Below are positions 33,700-46,159 of a DNA stretch of 64,000 nucleotides, piece by piece; positions within the stretch are counted from its first letter, which is position 1; each line of letters begins with the position of its first letter. The DNA lies in assembly GCF_041146395.1 (NCBI RefSeq), contig NC_090983.1, positions 62,255,501 through 62,319,500 on the forward strand. Direction: 5' to 3'. The notes under the pieces were generated by a model. The model worked only from the letters and a program-made list of their open reading frames with translations, made no database searches and was not told the DNA's origin. The translations under genes and the position numbers were made by a program. This DNA comes from Eulemur rufifrons (taxonomy: Eukaryota; Chordata; Mammalia; Primates; Lemuridae).

Positions 33700-36144
33700 T
33701 AAAGATACAAAGGAAAACATTCACCAGATCAAATCAATGGCCATTTACCAAGTTCCTGAGGACATGTTAATCTATTCTAGCAAATACACCACATCTGGCA
33801 CCACAGCAATAATTGGGGCTACTGTTTTCTTGAGTTTACAGTAATCTACTTTATTCTCCAATATTTTTCTGTTCTGTTTTATTTTTTTGTTTGTTTGTTT
33901 TGTTTAGCCAGGAAAAGTCTTGTGTATTAAACAGAGATATTATGGTGATCGCTAGTTCCGCATCTTTTAGGTTTTTAAGGGTGATGGTAATTTCTGTCAC
34001 TCCCTAGAAATGAAATATTGTCTTTCATTTACTCTCTTGGATAGCGGTATAGACAGAGAGGTTTCAGAGATTTCCACTTGGCTTTAATAGCCCCTGCACC
34101 ACAGGCCAAGAATCCACTGTATGGGATGGTGCCAACTGGCAAATATACCATTATATATTTGAGGACTCTAGAAATGACTGCTGGGCAATTTTGTAAATCT
34201 GGTGGACTCGCTGTGAACTATGTCTGGGCCAGGATTCCATTTATTATTAATACAGATTCTCATATAATTTCACCATAATGGAGGGGCATAATATTCTTCA
34301 GGCTTCAGGGTATCATCTCAGCTTTGTGCCCAGCACCCCTTGAAATGTTTGGCTCTTCTTCTTTCCCTACCCTAGTTTCCTTGGTAAATGCCTAAAGGTC
34401 TCCTAAGGAAAGGATTTAGTAGTTAATCATAGCCATGTACAATTGCTGTGGCTTTGTAGGGCCCTTTCTCCTGGTGACTCAGACTCTCCTTCAATGGATT
34501 TGAGGTTCAAAATCTGGCTCTGAGATGAAAGCAAAGGCATCTAGGCTTTCTATCAGTATGTCTGCCCTAACTCTCAGCCCTCTGATTATTTATTCTTGAT
34601 TTTATCAATTGAGTAATATACTTTATGGTTACCTATCTATTATTGCACTTGGGATTCTGTATTCTAGTAACCATCTCCATAACTCTGATTTGGCTTCCTT
34701 GACCTCTTGACTTGACTCCAGCCTTAATGTTCACTATGGAGAATGCAACCATCTGCCTTCTGACAGTTAAGTGAAGTGCTGCTGTCTGTCCTCTGTCTTG
34801 TTATCCCCATTGTGGTTAGTGATCTTAATTCTGTGTTGGTATTTCTCACTCACTTGGCCTGGAGATGAGAGCAATAGATAAACTTCCCAGTGATACTAGG
34901 TCCAGTCTCACCAGCATATTAATTATTGTTTTAGTAAATCCTATATCCCACTACCCTCTCCTGGAACAAAATAATCTAATGGGTTTTATGATCTTATATA
35001 ATATATATCATTTAAGATACCCATAATCTGAGACTTTCATCTCTTCTTCCACCTTCTGCTATGGCAATTCCAATGTTGCCACCTCATTCATAATAAGTGG
35101 CATGCTGCTAGGTTCCATGCTAGCTGTGTGTTCACATCACTTTCTAGGGTTCTTACCAGAGTGATCAATCCTGTATCCTTGAAGAGTACTATCCAAATTT
35201 ATGTTCCACTTTCCTCCTTAGGCCAACCTCCTCAGAAACCAGTCCCAGGCATACTCTCCCACTCCATACTAATACATGTTTGTAAGGTTCTACTGTTCCT
35301 TTGCAGTGTAATACCTTTTATTTCTAAGTAGGCCTAGCACATGCCCACCTGGGTTGTACATTTTTTCCTAAAGTATTTTCCTGGTATCCAGGACATGGGG
35401 AAGGGGAGTGTGTCAAAACTGAAGGAGGAATATCTGTTATCTTTTAGGAAAGAGGCCTTTATATTTTGTTTAGACAAGGTATTGCTAACCCTTATTAAGA
35501 TTAATTTGGCCACTTCTACAAGCTGAGATGGTTCAAGGGGATTTGGTGATTCATGATGATCTAAAGATGTATCATCCCAGATATCCCCATTCTAGGTGTC
35601 AGTGTCTCTTTCTTTCTCAACAAAGACTATACCTTGGCATGGCACATCCGTCTTGGTTGGGAATTTAATCTTATTTTGGAGCTTGGCTATTCTTATAATT
35701 CATTTCTAGGTCTCGTCCTTAGCTTTCTTTGCCCTCTTGCTGTAGAAGATGAGAGCCTCTTTATATGCTACCAAGGAGGATCCCTGGCTTTCATGCTTAG
35801 CATTTATTGAGGATTAATCACTCCTAGCTTATAATCTTTTATCAGAAGGTTGACAGAATTTAGCAATAGCAGCCCAATTCCAAAGTCCTCGAGGTCACTG
35901 TTTCTCCCATAATTCTCAAATGGCTAATGCATTATACCATGCATTGCCAATGCATTCCACAGTATGCCATTCCATTTGCTATTGATACACATTTTAATAA
36001 TTGTGTTGCTACAATATGCTCCAAGGCCATCTGTGCTCACCTACAACGAATTATGAGATCCTCAATTCCATCTCCAGCCATGGGTAGATGATCCAACTTC
36101 AAAACTTCATTCTGTGTCTGGTTTCTCTGATCCTGCCAGTGAAA
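33700..36144 (-). mobile_element. Class III ERV (ERVL, HERV16-like) internal remnant
   Basis: Reverse-strand internal region of an old ERVL-class endogenous retrovirus. The left end (33700-34290) matches, block by block, the antisense protease to reverse-transcriptase junction of ERVL pol, for example 'ttaagggtgatggtaatttc' and 'ttccacttggctttaatagc'. From about 34300 to 36144 it continues through more 5' internal (gag/protease side) sequence up to the LTR. Frameshifts and stops are everywhere. No retroviral frame of useful length remains and no envelope region is present. The 3' part of pol and the 3' LTR are missing, so this is a 5' fragment. A T-rich (TTTG)n patch at 33868-33905 lies within it. 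Confidence 0.65.
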
Positions 36145-36573
36145 CAGGTAGTTATCCTTGGGAAGCAAACTCTGAAGTAGAGATTAGAGTATTGGAGGAA
36201 GTTTATTAAGAAATGCCCTTGGGATCAACACTTGCAGAGGGAGAGACAGGAAAGGTAACATAATTAGGCAGAGGGAGACTTTGACCTGGGATAAAGCCTC
36301 AACAAATGCCTACGCTGGTACCAGGGGAAGTCCTGGAAATGTAATGGTCTACCAGAGTTGTATCAAGTTGGGACAAGGGAATCTTTTTTACCCCCTTGTT
36401 GATATGCAAGTCTTTATATGCAAGCTCCTCCTAGAAGGAAGCTTGAAGTTGAATGAAGCAATATCCTTCAGTCAAGGCAACTCTCAAAAGGAACTGACAT
36501 CTGAAGGCATAATCCAACAGCTGAGGAATAAATCCTTCTTTCTGAAGGATGATCTGAATGACACATCATAGTA
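36145..36573 (-). mobile_element. LTR16-type LTR (5' LTR of the ERVL remnant)
   Basis: About 430 bp. Landmarks on the plus strand are 'gggaagcaaactctgaagta', 'gagattagagtattggagga', 'gtttattaagaaatgccctt', 'gttgggacaagggaatcttt', and the outer end 'cacatcata'. The reverse strand carries an AATAAA-type signal opposite 'tttatt' near 36204. It directly abuts internal ERV sequence. The family name is from memory. Confidence 0.65.
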
Positions 36574-36744
36574 CCCATTATATGATGTGATAAATTTCAG
36601 CTGAAGAGACATCATTTAAACTGAGGATGGAAACAAAAAAAAAGTGATAAAATAATGTAAATAGTTCTTATCATTGTTTTTAAAATGTAACTGGAAGAAG
36701 AAAATCATTTAAATAAGAAAAACACTTATCTGTTATTCACCTAT

Positions 36745-37154
36745 TTCTTGAAACACAACTTATTGAGAAAAAAATCTTATATTTTAGGTACTGTTGGGAT
36801 TTAGATATGAATAAGATAAAGTCCTACTTTCATGAAGATTATATTTTATAGGAAGGAACAGATATTCAATATATAAACAAATAAATGTATAAAGTAATTT
36901 CAAATAATTTAGTAATAAACTTATTTCATTTGGATAATTTAATATATTTTATTGGGCACCAGCTCTATGCATATACTAAGGACTGTATAAAACACAGAAA
37001 ATAGTACATTTGTCCTTATCCTCAATTAATTTACAATCTTAATGGAGCAATCAAATAAGGTAAATAGGAAATACGTAAACTGCAAATGAGTGTGGGATTA
37101 AGATTCAAGTAAATAAACCAAATCATAACTGCTATGTGTTGTCTCTAAATGTGC
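36745..37154 (-). repeat. L2 LINE (reverse), left part
   Basis: 'ttaggtactgttgggattta', 'gatatgaataagataaagtc', 'atgaagattatattttatag' are the reverse of the L2 3' UTR. A second, overlapping match to the same L2 segment starts at 36940 ('tattgggcaccagctctatg'), so two L2 ends may lie side by side. Confidence 0.65.
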
Positions 37155-37322
37155 AATCACAGATCCACTTGTGGACCACCTGTGGTTCTTGTTAAAAATG
37201 CAAATTCTGTGGGCTCACTTCTGATTTACTGAATCAGAATATCTAGAATGGAGCCTGGAAATGTGCATTTTACAAGCATTACAGGTCATTTTGATATAAT
37301 GTTATGTTTGAGAAACATGTGT
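37155..37322 (+). repeat. MER5A (hAT-Charlie MITE) inside L2
   Basis: 'gttcttgttaaaaatgcaaa', 'ttactgaatcagaatatcta', 'gagcctggaaatgtgcattt' and the end 'tgtttgagaaacatgtg' are collinear with MER5A. Confidence 0.8.
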
Positions 37323-37324
37323 GA

Positions 37325-37870
37325 AAATGGGAAATCAGAGGGGATTAAAGTAATTGTTGATTGGCAGAATGCAAGAGAGATCCAAGGAGCCATAAGCATT
37401 GAGAAAAACTATGAAAGTTGATGGAATTTAGATCAGTGAAGAGGGGAAAATGTGTTTCAGATGTGGGAATTGAATCCTAGGGATGAATAAAAATGAGCAA
37501 GGGATATTTAAGAGATATTGAATAGATCAGATAGACTATAATGATATACAAATTAAAGAACAGTAGGAAACGAAGTTATAAACGGAGTTTGTATTAGATA
37601 GTAGAGAACTTTGAATTCCAGACTTAGGAATTTTTACTTTATTCTGAAAGCAATGGGAAGTTATTTATTTACACCAAGGGAATGTGTTGATACAAGCAAA
37701 GTACTAAGAACCTGGTTAGTAATACCTCATTGTGTTGTGTAGGATAACTTGAAATGAAGAGATATTATAAACAGGAATTTCAGTAAAGAGACCATTGAGA
37801 TAATCCAAGTATGATCTGAATAGCCTATATTTAATTTAAGTAGTGAAAGTGGAAGAGGTAGATGGGTATA
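37325..37870 (-). repeat. L2 LINE (reverse), right part
   Basis: 'actttattctgaaagcaatg' and 'ggaagttatttat' match the L2 segment 'tattctgagtgagatgggaagccatt' read in reverse. Downstream, 'cagtaaagagaccattgaga' and 'taatccaagtatgatctgaa' follow in the expected order. Confidence 0.7.
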
Positions 37871-38117
37871 AGAAAGGTTACAGAAACAATACTTCATACA
37901 TGTTTTCATTTGCTTTTTTAAAAAAAGGAAATTGGTATTTACCAATATTTGTTATTCTGAAGTGTGCACCGAAGCTTAGATAAGATAAACAACTCATTTG
38001 ACAAATGATAAATCGTAATGCATATCATGTGCCTTGTTTAGTCACTGATGTGGGACTCATGTTCAATGAATGCCGGTCCCAACACCAACTATTCTTATAT
38101 GGCACAAATCTGTGCTG

Positions 38118-38977
38118 TCTTTTTTAAAATTTTATTTCAAAATATTAAGGGGCACAAATGTTTTTGTTACATGGATTCCTTTTGTAATGCTTAGGTTTGG
38201 GCTTTTAGTCGCCCATCACCCAAATAGTGTTCATTCTACCCAATAGGTATGTTTTTACACCTCTCCTTCTACCCCTCCCCATTTCTTGATTTCCTATGAT
38301 CTTTACATCTCTCTGTGCCTGTGTGTGCCCATCGATTAGCTCCCAATTATTAGAGAGTATATGGGGTGTTTGTTTTTCCATTCCTGAAATACTTCACTAG
38401 GATAATGGTCTCCCATTCCATCCAAGTTGCTGAGGAAGACATGATTTCATTCCTTACTATGGCTGAGTAGTATTCCATGGTATACATATACCATATTTTT
38501 GTAATCTACTCATGAGTTGATGGCCACGTAGGTTGATTCCACATCTTTGCAATTGTGAATTGTGCTGCAATAAACATTCAAGTTCAGGTGTCTTTTTGAT
38601 TAAGTGGCTTCTTTTCCTTTGGGTAGATACCCAGTAGTGGGATTGTTGGGTCAACTGGTAAGCCTACATTTATTTTTTTGAGGAATCTCTGTACTGTTTT
38701 CCACAGAGGTTGTACTAATTTACAGTCCCACCAATGGTGTATAGGTTTCCTTTCTCTCTATATCCATGCCAGCATCCTTTGTTTTTTGACTTTTTAATAA
38801 TGGCCATTCTGAGTAAGGTGGTATCTCATTGTGGTTTTCATTTGCATTTCCCTGATGATTAGTGATGTTGACCATTTCTTCATATGGTTTTTGGCCATTT
38901 GTCTATGTTCTTTTGAAAAACTTCTGCTCATATCTTTTGCCCACTTTTTAATGGGGTTGTTCATTCTTTTCTTGCTG
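38118..38977 (-). mobile_element. 5'-truncated L1, reverse strand, with target duplication
   Basis: Antisense L1 of 860 bp. It reads poly-T/3' UTR ('tattaaggggcacaaatgtt', 'taggtttgggcttttagtcg') into the ORF2 end ('actatggctgagtagtattc', 'cccagtagtgggattgttgg', 'gtatctcattgtggttttca', 'ctcatatcttttgcccactt'). The 14-bp target duplication is acaaatctgtgctg at 38104-38117 and acaaatctgtgttg at 38978-38991, with one mismatch. This is a classic truncated retrotransposition event. Confidence 0.92.
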
Positions 38978-39000
38978 ACAAATCTGTGTTGCCTTGAAAA

Positions 39001-39104
39001 GTTAATTGACTAGAGTTAGTAGTTCTGTGTTCATGTACTGGCAAGATTTTGAAGTTAGTTGACTAGAGTCAGGAGTTCTGTTCTCAAGTGCTGGCAAAAA
39101 TTTG
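39001..39104. repeat. Two-copy tandem duplication, about 52 bp unit
   Basis: Units 39001-39053 (gttaattgactagagttagt...) and 39054-39104 (gttagttgactagagtcagg...) align along their length with scattered substitutions, including shared 'ttgactagagt', 'agttctgt' and 'ctggcaa' blocks. Confidence 0.85.
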
Positions 39105-39109
39105 CTCTT

Positions 39110-41170
39110 TCCTAGGCTTTTGCTGTTTCATCTGGAGTATGCAGAGAGTTATACAAGCTGTCTCTATGGTCTTTCTTCAGTTCTGAAACACTGTGACTCT
39201 AAGAAATAATAAGTTACTAGGCATTAGAATAGATATCCTATATATGAATATGTACTATATACCATAAAAGTATTGCTAGTAGCAATTTTTGAGTCTCTTC
39301 TAGGCAGAGATAGAAGTCTCTATCTTGAGTCTCTTCTTGTCACATAAAGTATTTTTTTAAAATTAACTTATTTGTACTATTTTCAATATACAATATGTAC
39401 TTGCATTTAAAGGAAAGATTCTTATTTAAAATTTAAATGAGAACCAAGTCTCAGTGTTCTGTGAAAGAAAATAAACAGTATGGTATAACACAGATTAGAA
39501 CTGGGCATCTGCCTACACTTATAGAAATACTGGTGGAAATCATTTTTAAAATCCTATTTCTAAGAATAAAAGACAAAAGTATGAAAATGAACCTACATGG
39601 AAGAGAAACTGTAGATCACCCATCTCTTCATATTGAGTTTAAAGAACAAGAAACATGATTGTGAAATGTCTTTTTTGTTATCTGTAAACTGGCTTGAGTC
39701 AGACATACCTTATTAGAAATCGCACACTGCAAAGACATGAACAAGTGTTTTTAAGTTTGGAAAAAATTACTTTCCTCATCTTTAATTTAAAATAAAGACA
39801 ACTTGCTTTCTCTGAATAAATATTTCCAGAGAGAAAAAAAATGGGGAGATCTGGGGAGAATGCATGCCTGGTGATTTATCTTTAGGCAATCATTTCTAAT
39901 CAAGCATTTTTTTTAAACTAGTGTTTGTAGACAGTAACAAAAAAGTAACCTAAAAATAAGTCTTGCTTATTAATAGCACCCATGATAACTATGAAAAGTT
40001 TTGATGTCAACAAGGATTTATTTCAAAATAGATTCATTTTTTACTTACAGATATGCTGGCTTATGTACAATTTTAATAAGTTAAATTTTAATAGATTAAA
40101 ATTGTAATTCATATTTTTAAAAAGTGATTATTATTTTTATAGAAATAGTCACCTTAGAAATAATTTGAATAGCAAATTTCTCAGGTATATTACAATGAGA
40201 TTCAGTTTCCCACAATGTATTTTTTATTTATTTTTAAGGTGTACATTTGTTGAATTTATATATGTGGATATATTGATTCCTTTGTGTTGAATCTTGGGTA
40301 TTTTAATTGGCTGCCTGGAATTTACGAAAGTTCATTCGGCTTGATCTTGTGCACCACTGTGTGATATAAGCCCTACCAGAATAAAAAATGTGCGTATGGC
40401 TTTTTTTAATTTACTATTTTTATGTTATAACACAATTTGTCTTATTTTAGATCCATTTTAAGATTTTTAGAATAAATGTTTGTTATTTTCACATTTTTTT
40501 TCCAAAATGTCTTTTGCATCTTGAAGTGCTTAAATAATATCATAACCTTAAGATGTAATCAATATGAAAAAAGAAAAAGCATATGGGATATGTAATGCTG
40601 TAGTCAGATCTGTCTTTCAAACTCTCTCTCACAGAACTAATTGGCAGAGATAGAGATGAGGGAAGGCCCAGGTCTGCCATGTTGTCATATGTGGGCATTG
40701 GCTGGGAGGCACCACTGGGGTTAGAGAACTGCAAAGAGATGACAGAGCCATTCCAGGACATCCAGGGAGAGCCAAAAGAAGCAACCAGGCTTAGGAAGGA
40801 GAATTTAGGTGAGGAGCCCTTCAGTTCCCCCTGGGATATCTTAAAGATATCATCATAAGGCCCTCGTCCCTGGGAGATTTAGATTTTTCAGACCTTGAAA
40901 TTTATAGGTTTCCCACACTTTTCCCTCCAAATCTGCTTAGGAAGAATTGCTCTCCATCGACATCACTTTTGAAAAGAGAAAAGGAAAAATTTTCCAAGAG
41001 GGATTTTAATAACAAGTGAAGCAGGTTTTGAGTTTAAAAGGCACATGCCAGAATTAAATATTCCCATTAACTCCATAACTATGAAAAGTCATTCTGTAAC
41101 AAAGAGTGCAAGATGTCAGAGGATTTGTGGAATAATTTCAAATCTTCAGACCATGCTTGCTTATATTTTA
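39110..41170. other. Mostly unassigned sequence
   Basis: No gene or named repeat was recognised. A 17-bp odd palindrome GATATCTT-A-AAGATATC lies at 40835-40851. Confidence 0.35.
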
Positions 41171-41172
41171 AG

Positions 41173-41198
41173 TAATATTCATTTCCAAATGAATATTA
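41173..41198. other. 12-bp perfect inverted repeat with 2-nt centre
   Basis: Arms TAATATTCATTT (41173-41184) and AAATGAATATTA (41187-41198) flank CC. This gives back-to-back ATGAATATT half-sites, a layout that POU or homeodomain dimers could use. That use is inference. Confidence 0.9.
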
Positions 41199-41339
41199 GA
41201 GAAGATGGGGGAAGGGGAGCAGAAAGCTGTCTCTATTCTGTACTTGTCTTTATCAGTTCAAGCCAAGGAACCATGGAAAGTGACAGGAAACAGCAGGAAA
41301 TCTGGGTCAGACATAAATGCATGATGATAAATACCTGAA

Positions 41340-41545
41340 CATGTTTGAATAGTGGCATTCAGCATAGATATTGGGGGAAAGCTGCTGAATTATCAACTTG
41401 CTTTTGTGGAAGCTTTAATTGGTCTCCATTTGAGAGCCTAATTTTATAAATACTGTGCTGCAAATTCAAAGTGTTATTTTACTGCATTGACTTCATTAGA
41501 GAAATAAGCCCAATGATGGGCAAAATGAATAGAAAAACAAATATT
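41340..41545. promoter_or_regulatory. Candidate conserved non-coding element
   Basis: Unique sequence rich in homeodomain-like cores (ctgaattatc, ctttaattgg, cctaattt) and AT-rich factor sites. It has none of the repeat signatures that fill the rest of the window. This is a suspicion based on texture only. No alignment was possible. Confidence 0.2.
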
Positions 41546-43595
41546 CACAGCCACTTATTAATATAACTTTGGTTACTTCTGTTTTCTTTCTTCAGTTTCT
41601 AGCCCGGGTTGTTCACTATAACATGAATTGCACATTTCTTGGTTATATTTTGTTGAGTTTTACCTATGTTTAATTCAAAAGTTCTCCCAGCTTAGCAAGC
41701 AAGTGTTGTGTAAATATGTACAGCCTCTAACAGAGACCCTTGAGGCATGACTGGCAGATTGGCTTAAAAGCTGTAAAGTGGAACTGGAATTCCATGTTCT
41801 AATTGCTGAGGCAGGTAAAACAAAGTATATTTCCTTTGTGGATACAAAATCCATTGGTTTCAGGCTCCTGTTTCTGAACACAACCAGGTTGTGTTGCATG
41901 TAAGATACATAGTCAACAAATTGCCACTCCTTAATTAGGTTGAGGGTTAACTAGGCTGGCTGCTCCCTGGCCAGCCCCTAACTCCACTGACCCCAACCAA
42001 TCTCCAAAAACCTGGAAGGAGGAGAAGAATGCAGCTATGCAAAATGTCATCAGTGCTAGAAAAACCAGTCAAAACACAGGACCAGCTTATGGCAGCCTGG
42101 GAGTGACACCTTTTCATTTGCAGTGTCGTATATTTATCCATTACAATGATTTCTATGACTTTTTGGATCTTGTATTTGAATATTAAACTGAGTCTGCAAA
42201 TACAACAAAGAAAGAAGGGCAGTAGGCCAACTAATCAAAATGTATTATTCTCTAAATCTGGCTTTTAAGAAAAAGGCATATTATCAATTTTGATGTTTTT
42301 GTTTTTTAGTTTTTTAGATAAAACCCTTCTGGATAGGGATCATGTGTTATGTTTAATAAATCGTTTACATTAGTCTCACAATTATCCTACCAGCAGGAGA
42401 AAGGCAAAGGCAGACTTCGGTTATCATTTTGAAAGAGCTAAATTTACCTCCAGGACTTTCTCTTCCCTATCACCTTCCCTCCTACATCATCTGGAATACA
42501 GCCCCCAGATTCTAGTTGCTGAATCCTGGAGACCCACACGAGCCAGCATTGAAGTTTAAGCCCTCGTAGCATCCTCTTTTTGTTCTCCTTCCCACCCCTT
42601 CCTAACTATGCCCTTTAACTTGGATCCTCATCAAAATATAATTTCCAGGAGAGGAGGTGACCTCATATGTCTTGCTTACAATTTTATTTTCTTTCTGGAA
42701 TGTGTAAGTAGATCAATATATTTTTTTTGATAAATAAATGATGCATTCATTGCAACTAACTTGAGCTGGTCATTAGAATAAACACTCCTGCTTCAGATCA
42801 TTTCAAGCAACATCTCAAATTTGACCACAAATATGACTGCATTATCTTAAAGCTGTTTCTGGACAAAAGTCAGTTGAGGCATTGCCTGAAACCTGAAGTG
42901 GGAATAGCAGTAGCATTTCCAGGTTTGCTTGACATTTTTTGTCAAACAACATATTTTGATGTCATTTACTACAACAGACTGGAACCAAGCTTTGAGTTTT
43001 CATCTTTCTCATTTATCCAGAACTATTAATGTTTATTTATATACTTCCATGGGTAGCCTATTTTATTATATTATTAAGCTTTTCAAACAGCACGACTAAG
43101 ATGTATGAAGTATATACACTTCCTTTAACACTTAAGGTATTTCACTCACAACTAAAGGTCTATAATTTGGGATCTGAAAGGGTTTTCAAGAAATTAGTAA
43201 TTTCTGCTTCCTGCCTGTGGACTATTAAATGCCTAACCCAACCAGCATGAATGATTTGAGAAATAGTTTCAAAATATTACCATGATACAATTGCTCCCCT
43301 GTATGTACTTAAACATTGGTAAAAATGGGGGAGGGATATTTATAAATAATCAAGAGTTTTACTACTGTGAAATACCTCCAATTTCTTCCTTTTCACTTTG
43401 ATTATTTATAAAATGCTTTTTTTGTCATTGTGTGGCAGATAGTAGATCTAATGGCTTGAAAATTAGTTTGTAATTAATAGGAATATCAGAAAAGTCCTTC
43501 CTGATGTGTTTTTATAGTGAAATAAATGCATGCTCCATGAGATTTGGTGATCAATTAAATGTAGGAGAGAAGCTGTGGGATGGGAGAGTGTATTT
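41546..43595. other. Unassigned sequence, no gene seen
   Basis: Unique-looking DNA with moderate GC patches near 41940-42120 and 42480-42620. No exon with recognisable protein content was seen. Confidence 0.35.
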
Positions 43596-43599
43596 TTTT

Positions 43600-44043
43600 C
43601 CTAGGCCTGCTGTAATGAAAGTCCACAAACTGGATGCCTTAAAACAATAGAAGTTTATTCTCTGGCAGTTTTGGTGGGTACAAGCCTGAAATCAAGGTGT
43701 CAGCAGGGCCATCCTCCCTCTCTCCTATGCGACTGGATAGAAGCCTTCTTTGCCTCTTCCCAGCTTCTGATGGTGGCCATCAATTCCTGGCATTCCTTGT
43801 CTTGCAGCTGTATCTCTGCTGTCTCTGTCTCTGATGTTACACAGCATTTTCCCTGTGTCTCTGTCTAAATTTCCCTCTTCTTATGAGGACATCAGTCATA
43901 TTGGATTAGAGCCCACTCTGATGACTTCATCTTAACTTGATTACATCTGCAAAGACTCTATTTCCAAATAAGATCATATTTTGAGGAACTGGGAGTTAGG
44001 ATTTCAACATATCTTTTGGGGGAACATAATTCAAACCATAACA
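43600..44043 (-). mobile_element. MLT1-type MaLR LTR (reverse)
   Basis: 'ttaaaacaatagaagtttat', 'atcaaggtgtcagcagggcc', 'ttcttatgaggacatcagtc', 'atattggattagagcccact' and 'ggatttcaacatatcttttg', ending in 'aattcaaaccataaca', are the reverse of an MLT1 LTR. It is a solo LTR. Confidence 0.85.
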
Positions 44044-44049
44044 AGGAGT

Positions 44050-45065
44050 TCAAGGTAGCTTTAAAATATCCATCTTAGACTACTGGCATGCTGGTTAGGC
44101 CACTAATGAAAACTGAGACTGGAGGACGACGATGGATGAGAGAAAGTTTGGGGAAAAAAAATAGTTTATGGGTGCTATTCTCAACTATATTAATTGTGCT
44201 TGCCCAAGGAAACCACATAGAACAAGAAGAGGCTGTCAGTACCTTGTGGGCCAACAACATTTTAATGAGCAAGAGGAGATAGAAAAAGAAGCCAAGCAAG
44301 AAAGGGCAGGATCTTGGAAGAATAATTAGGGACAGGTGTAACAAATTAAAGGAGAATAGAATTTCAAAAAGAAGAGTAATCAATAGTGCTGAGTTGTTTT
44401 TTCTACCTGGAAGGAAATCTTAATACTCAAAACAGTTTTGTTCCTTACATATAATAAAGCAGAAATTGATATGCATTTCAATTAAAAGAAAACAAATAAT
44501 GAAAAACACTTCATATATGCTGAAGCCACAGGTGAACATTAATTCAACATTGAGCTGAGTAAATTCCTAATTTTACCATCACCATACTTGTTCCCTTGAT
44601 AGTTCCATGGAAGGTGGTCAGAATACAAATAATGAAGCCAGCTGTGTTTGTAACTGTGGGAGCTGCTGTGTGATGGCTCAGCAACAACCTGGTCAAGCCT
44701 AGACATGGACAAATTAGCCCCCTGCCAGAGCCCATGCTGTGGCCCTCACCTGCCGTGATGAGTGCTTGCAGATCAGATTAGTAGAACAGAGACCAGATAA
44801 TTATATTCATGAGACGAGTTGGTCCTGTAATAGTTAAGGAAGTTGCTAACAAGTCCTAAGATTGTAATTACAATCTAGAAATTTCTGGGTTTTGATCCTT
44901 TAGTGAGTTACATTTAGAAGGCCAAAGTCATTACTTGTTAAGAACAAAGGCCATTTGGTAACCCTCCCACTACTCCTGCCACTTTACAAACTAAATCTGG
45001 ACTGTTTTTTCTTTTTGTCTTAAATTATTAATAGGCAAGGCTTTGTAACTCACCATGTGGTTTCC
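44050..45065. other. Unassigned sequence
   Basis: No gene or named repeat was seen. Confidence 0.35.
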
Positions 45066-45072
45066 ATTTGAA

Positions 45073-45200
45073 TCGAGGCAGTGGAGTGTGGTGCAAAAAA
45101 TGCTGGACTGGGAGCTGGCATTCCTGGGTTACAGTTCTGACTTTGCTAGTAACTTCCTACATAAATGTAAGTGGCTTGGAGTATACTTTTAAATAAAAAA
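45073..45200 (+). repeat. MIR SINE
   Basis: 'ggcagtggagtgtggtgcaa', 'gctggactgggagctggcat' and 'cctgggttacagttctgact', then 'ttgctagtaacttcctac', are the 5' half of MIR. It ends next to a MaLR LTR. Confidence 0.7.
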
Positions 45201-45211
45201 TTAAAAGATTG

Positions 45212-45581
45212 TGTTAGTCTGCTTGGACTGCCATAACAAAATACCACAGACTGGGTGGATTAAACAACAGAAATTTATTTTCTCACAGTTTGAGGCTAGA
45301 GGTAGAGATCAGGGTGCCAATAGGGTCTGTTTCTGGAGAGAGCTCTCTTCCTGGCTTGTAAGTAGCTGCCTTCTCACTGTGTCCTCACATAGTGGAGAGA
45401 GGAGTGAGCAAGCTTTCTGGTGTCTCTTCTTATAAGAGCACTAATCCCATTATGAGGGCCCCACCCTCATGACCTCTTCTAAACCTAGTGACCTTCCAAA
45501 GGCCCGATCTCCAAATACCATCACATCAGGGCTTAGGGTTTTAACATACAAATTTTGGGGGACACAATTCAGTCCACAGCA
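45212..45581 (-). mobile_element. Solo LTR, MST-type MaLR (reverse)
   Basis: 'tgttagtctgcttggactgc', 'cataacaaaataccacagac', 'caacagaaatttattttctc', 'agcactaatcccattatgag' and 'ccaaataccatcacatcagg', ending in 'attcagtccacagca', are the reverse of the LTR type at 13179-13533, inserted in the opposite orientation. Confidence 0.88.
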
Positions 45582-45589
45582 AGGATATA

Positions 45590-46150
45590 AACCTGTAAGA
45601 AGAAGAATTACTCTCATGCTGAGATAGAACATATTTTCAAACTATTAAGGGAAATAATGTCAACCTTTCTGCCTAACAGGGACTGATTATTTGCAGACAG
45701 ATTTGATATACTTTTACATTTACATGAGCTATTATAGCAATTTTGAGGCTACTTCTAGACAAAGAAGTGAAAGATAATATTTTGCATTGACTTAGTGACT
45801 TTTAAATCTAAGAACCTGAAATCATTTTAGAAACTTAATGGGAAGTTATGACCAGGAGAGCAAGTTTTAAATGGTTTGTTAAGAAAGGCATTATACCTTA
45901 CTCACTTGTCACAGTAAGCAAAATGAAAACATAAAATTTCCCAGTTCCATTTTGGTAGTATGAGTAAAAAAAAAAAAGAAATGAAAAAATCTTGTCAATT
46001 AATACAGACTCAGTTGTACAAGCTAGAAGGAACAAAATATGTATTTGAATCAAAAAGAAAATAAATTTAGTAGTAAATTTAATAGTATACCAAATCAAGA
46101 GTTAATATCAAGAGATTGTTTCCACCAAAGCAATCATGGAGTTTTAAATG
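45590..46150. other. Unassigned AT-rich sequence
   Basis: It includes a short A-rich run at 45967-45978. Nothing else was recognised. Confidence 0.35.
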
Positions 46151-46159
46151 ATGCTAATT

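Noticed and set aside
44075..44383. 102-codon reverse frame with leucine-rich hydrophobic text
   Set aside because: The hydrophobic text comes from antisense purine-rich DNA (poly-Leu/Phe from A/G runs), and no family match was seen.
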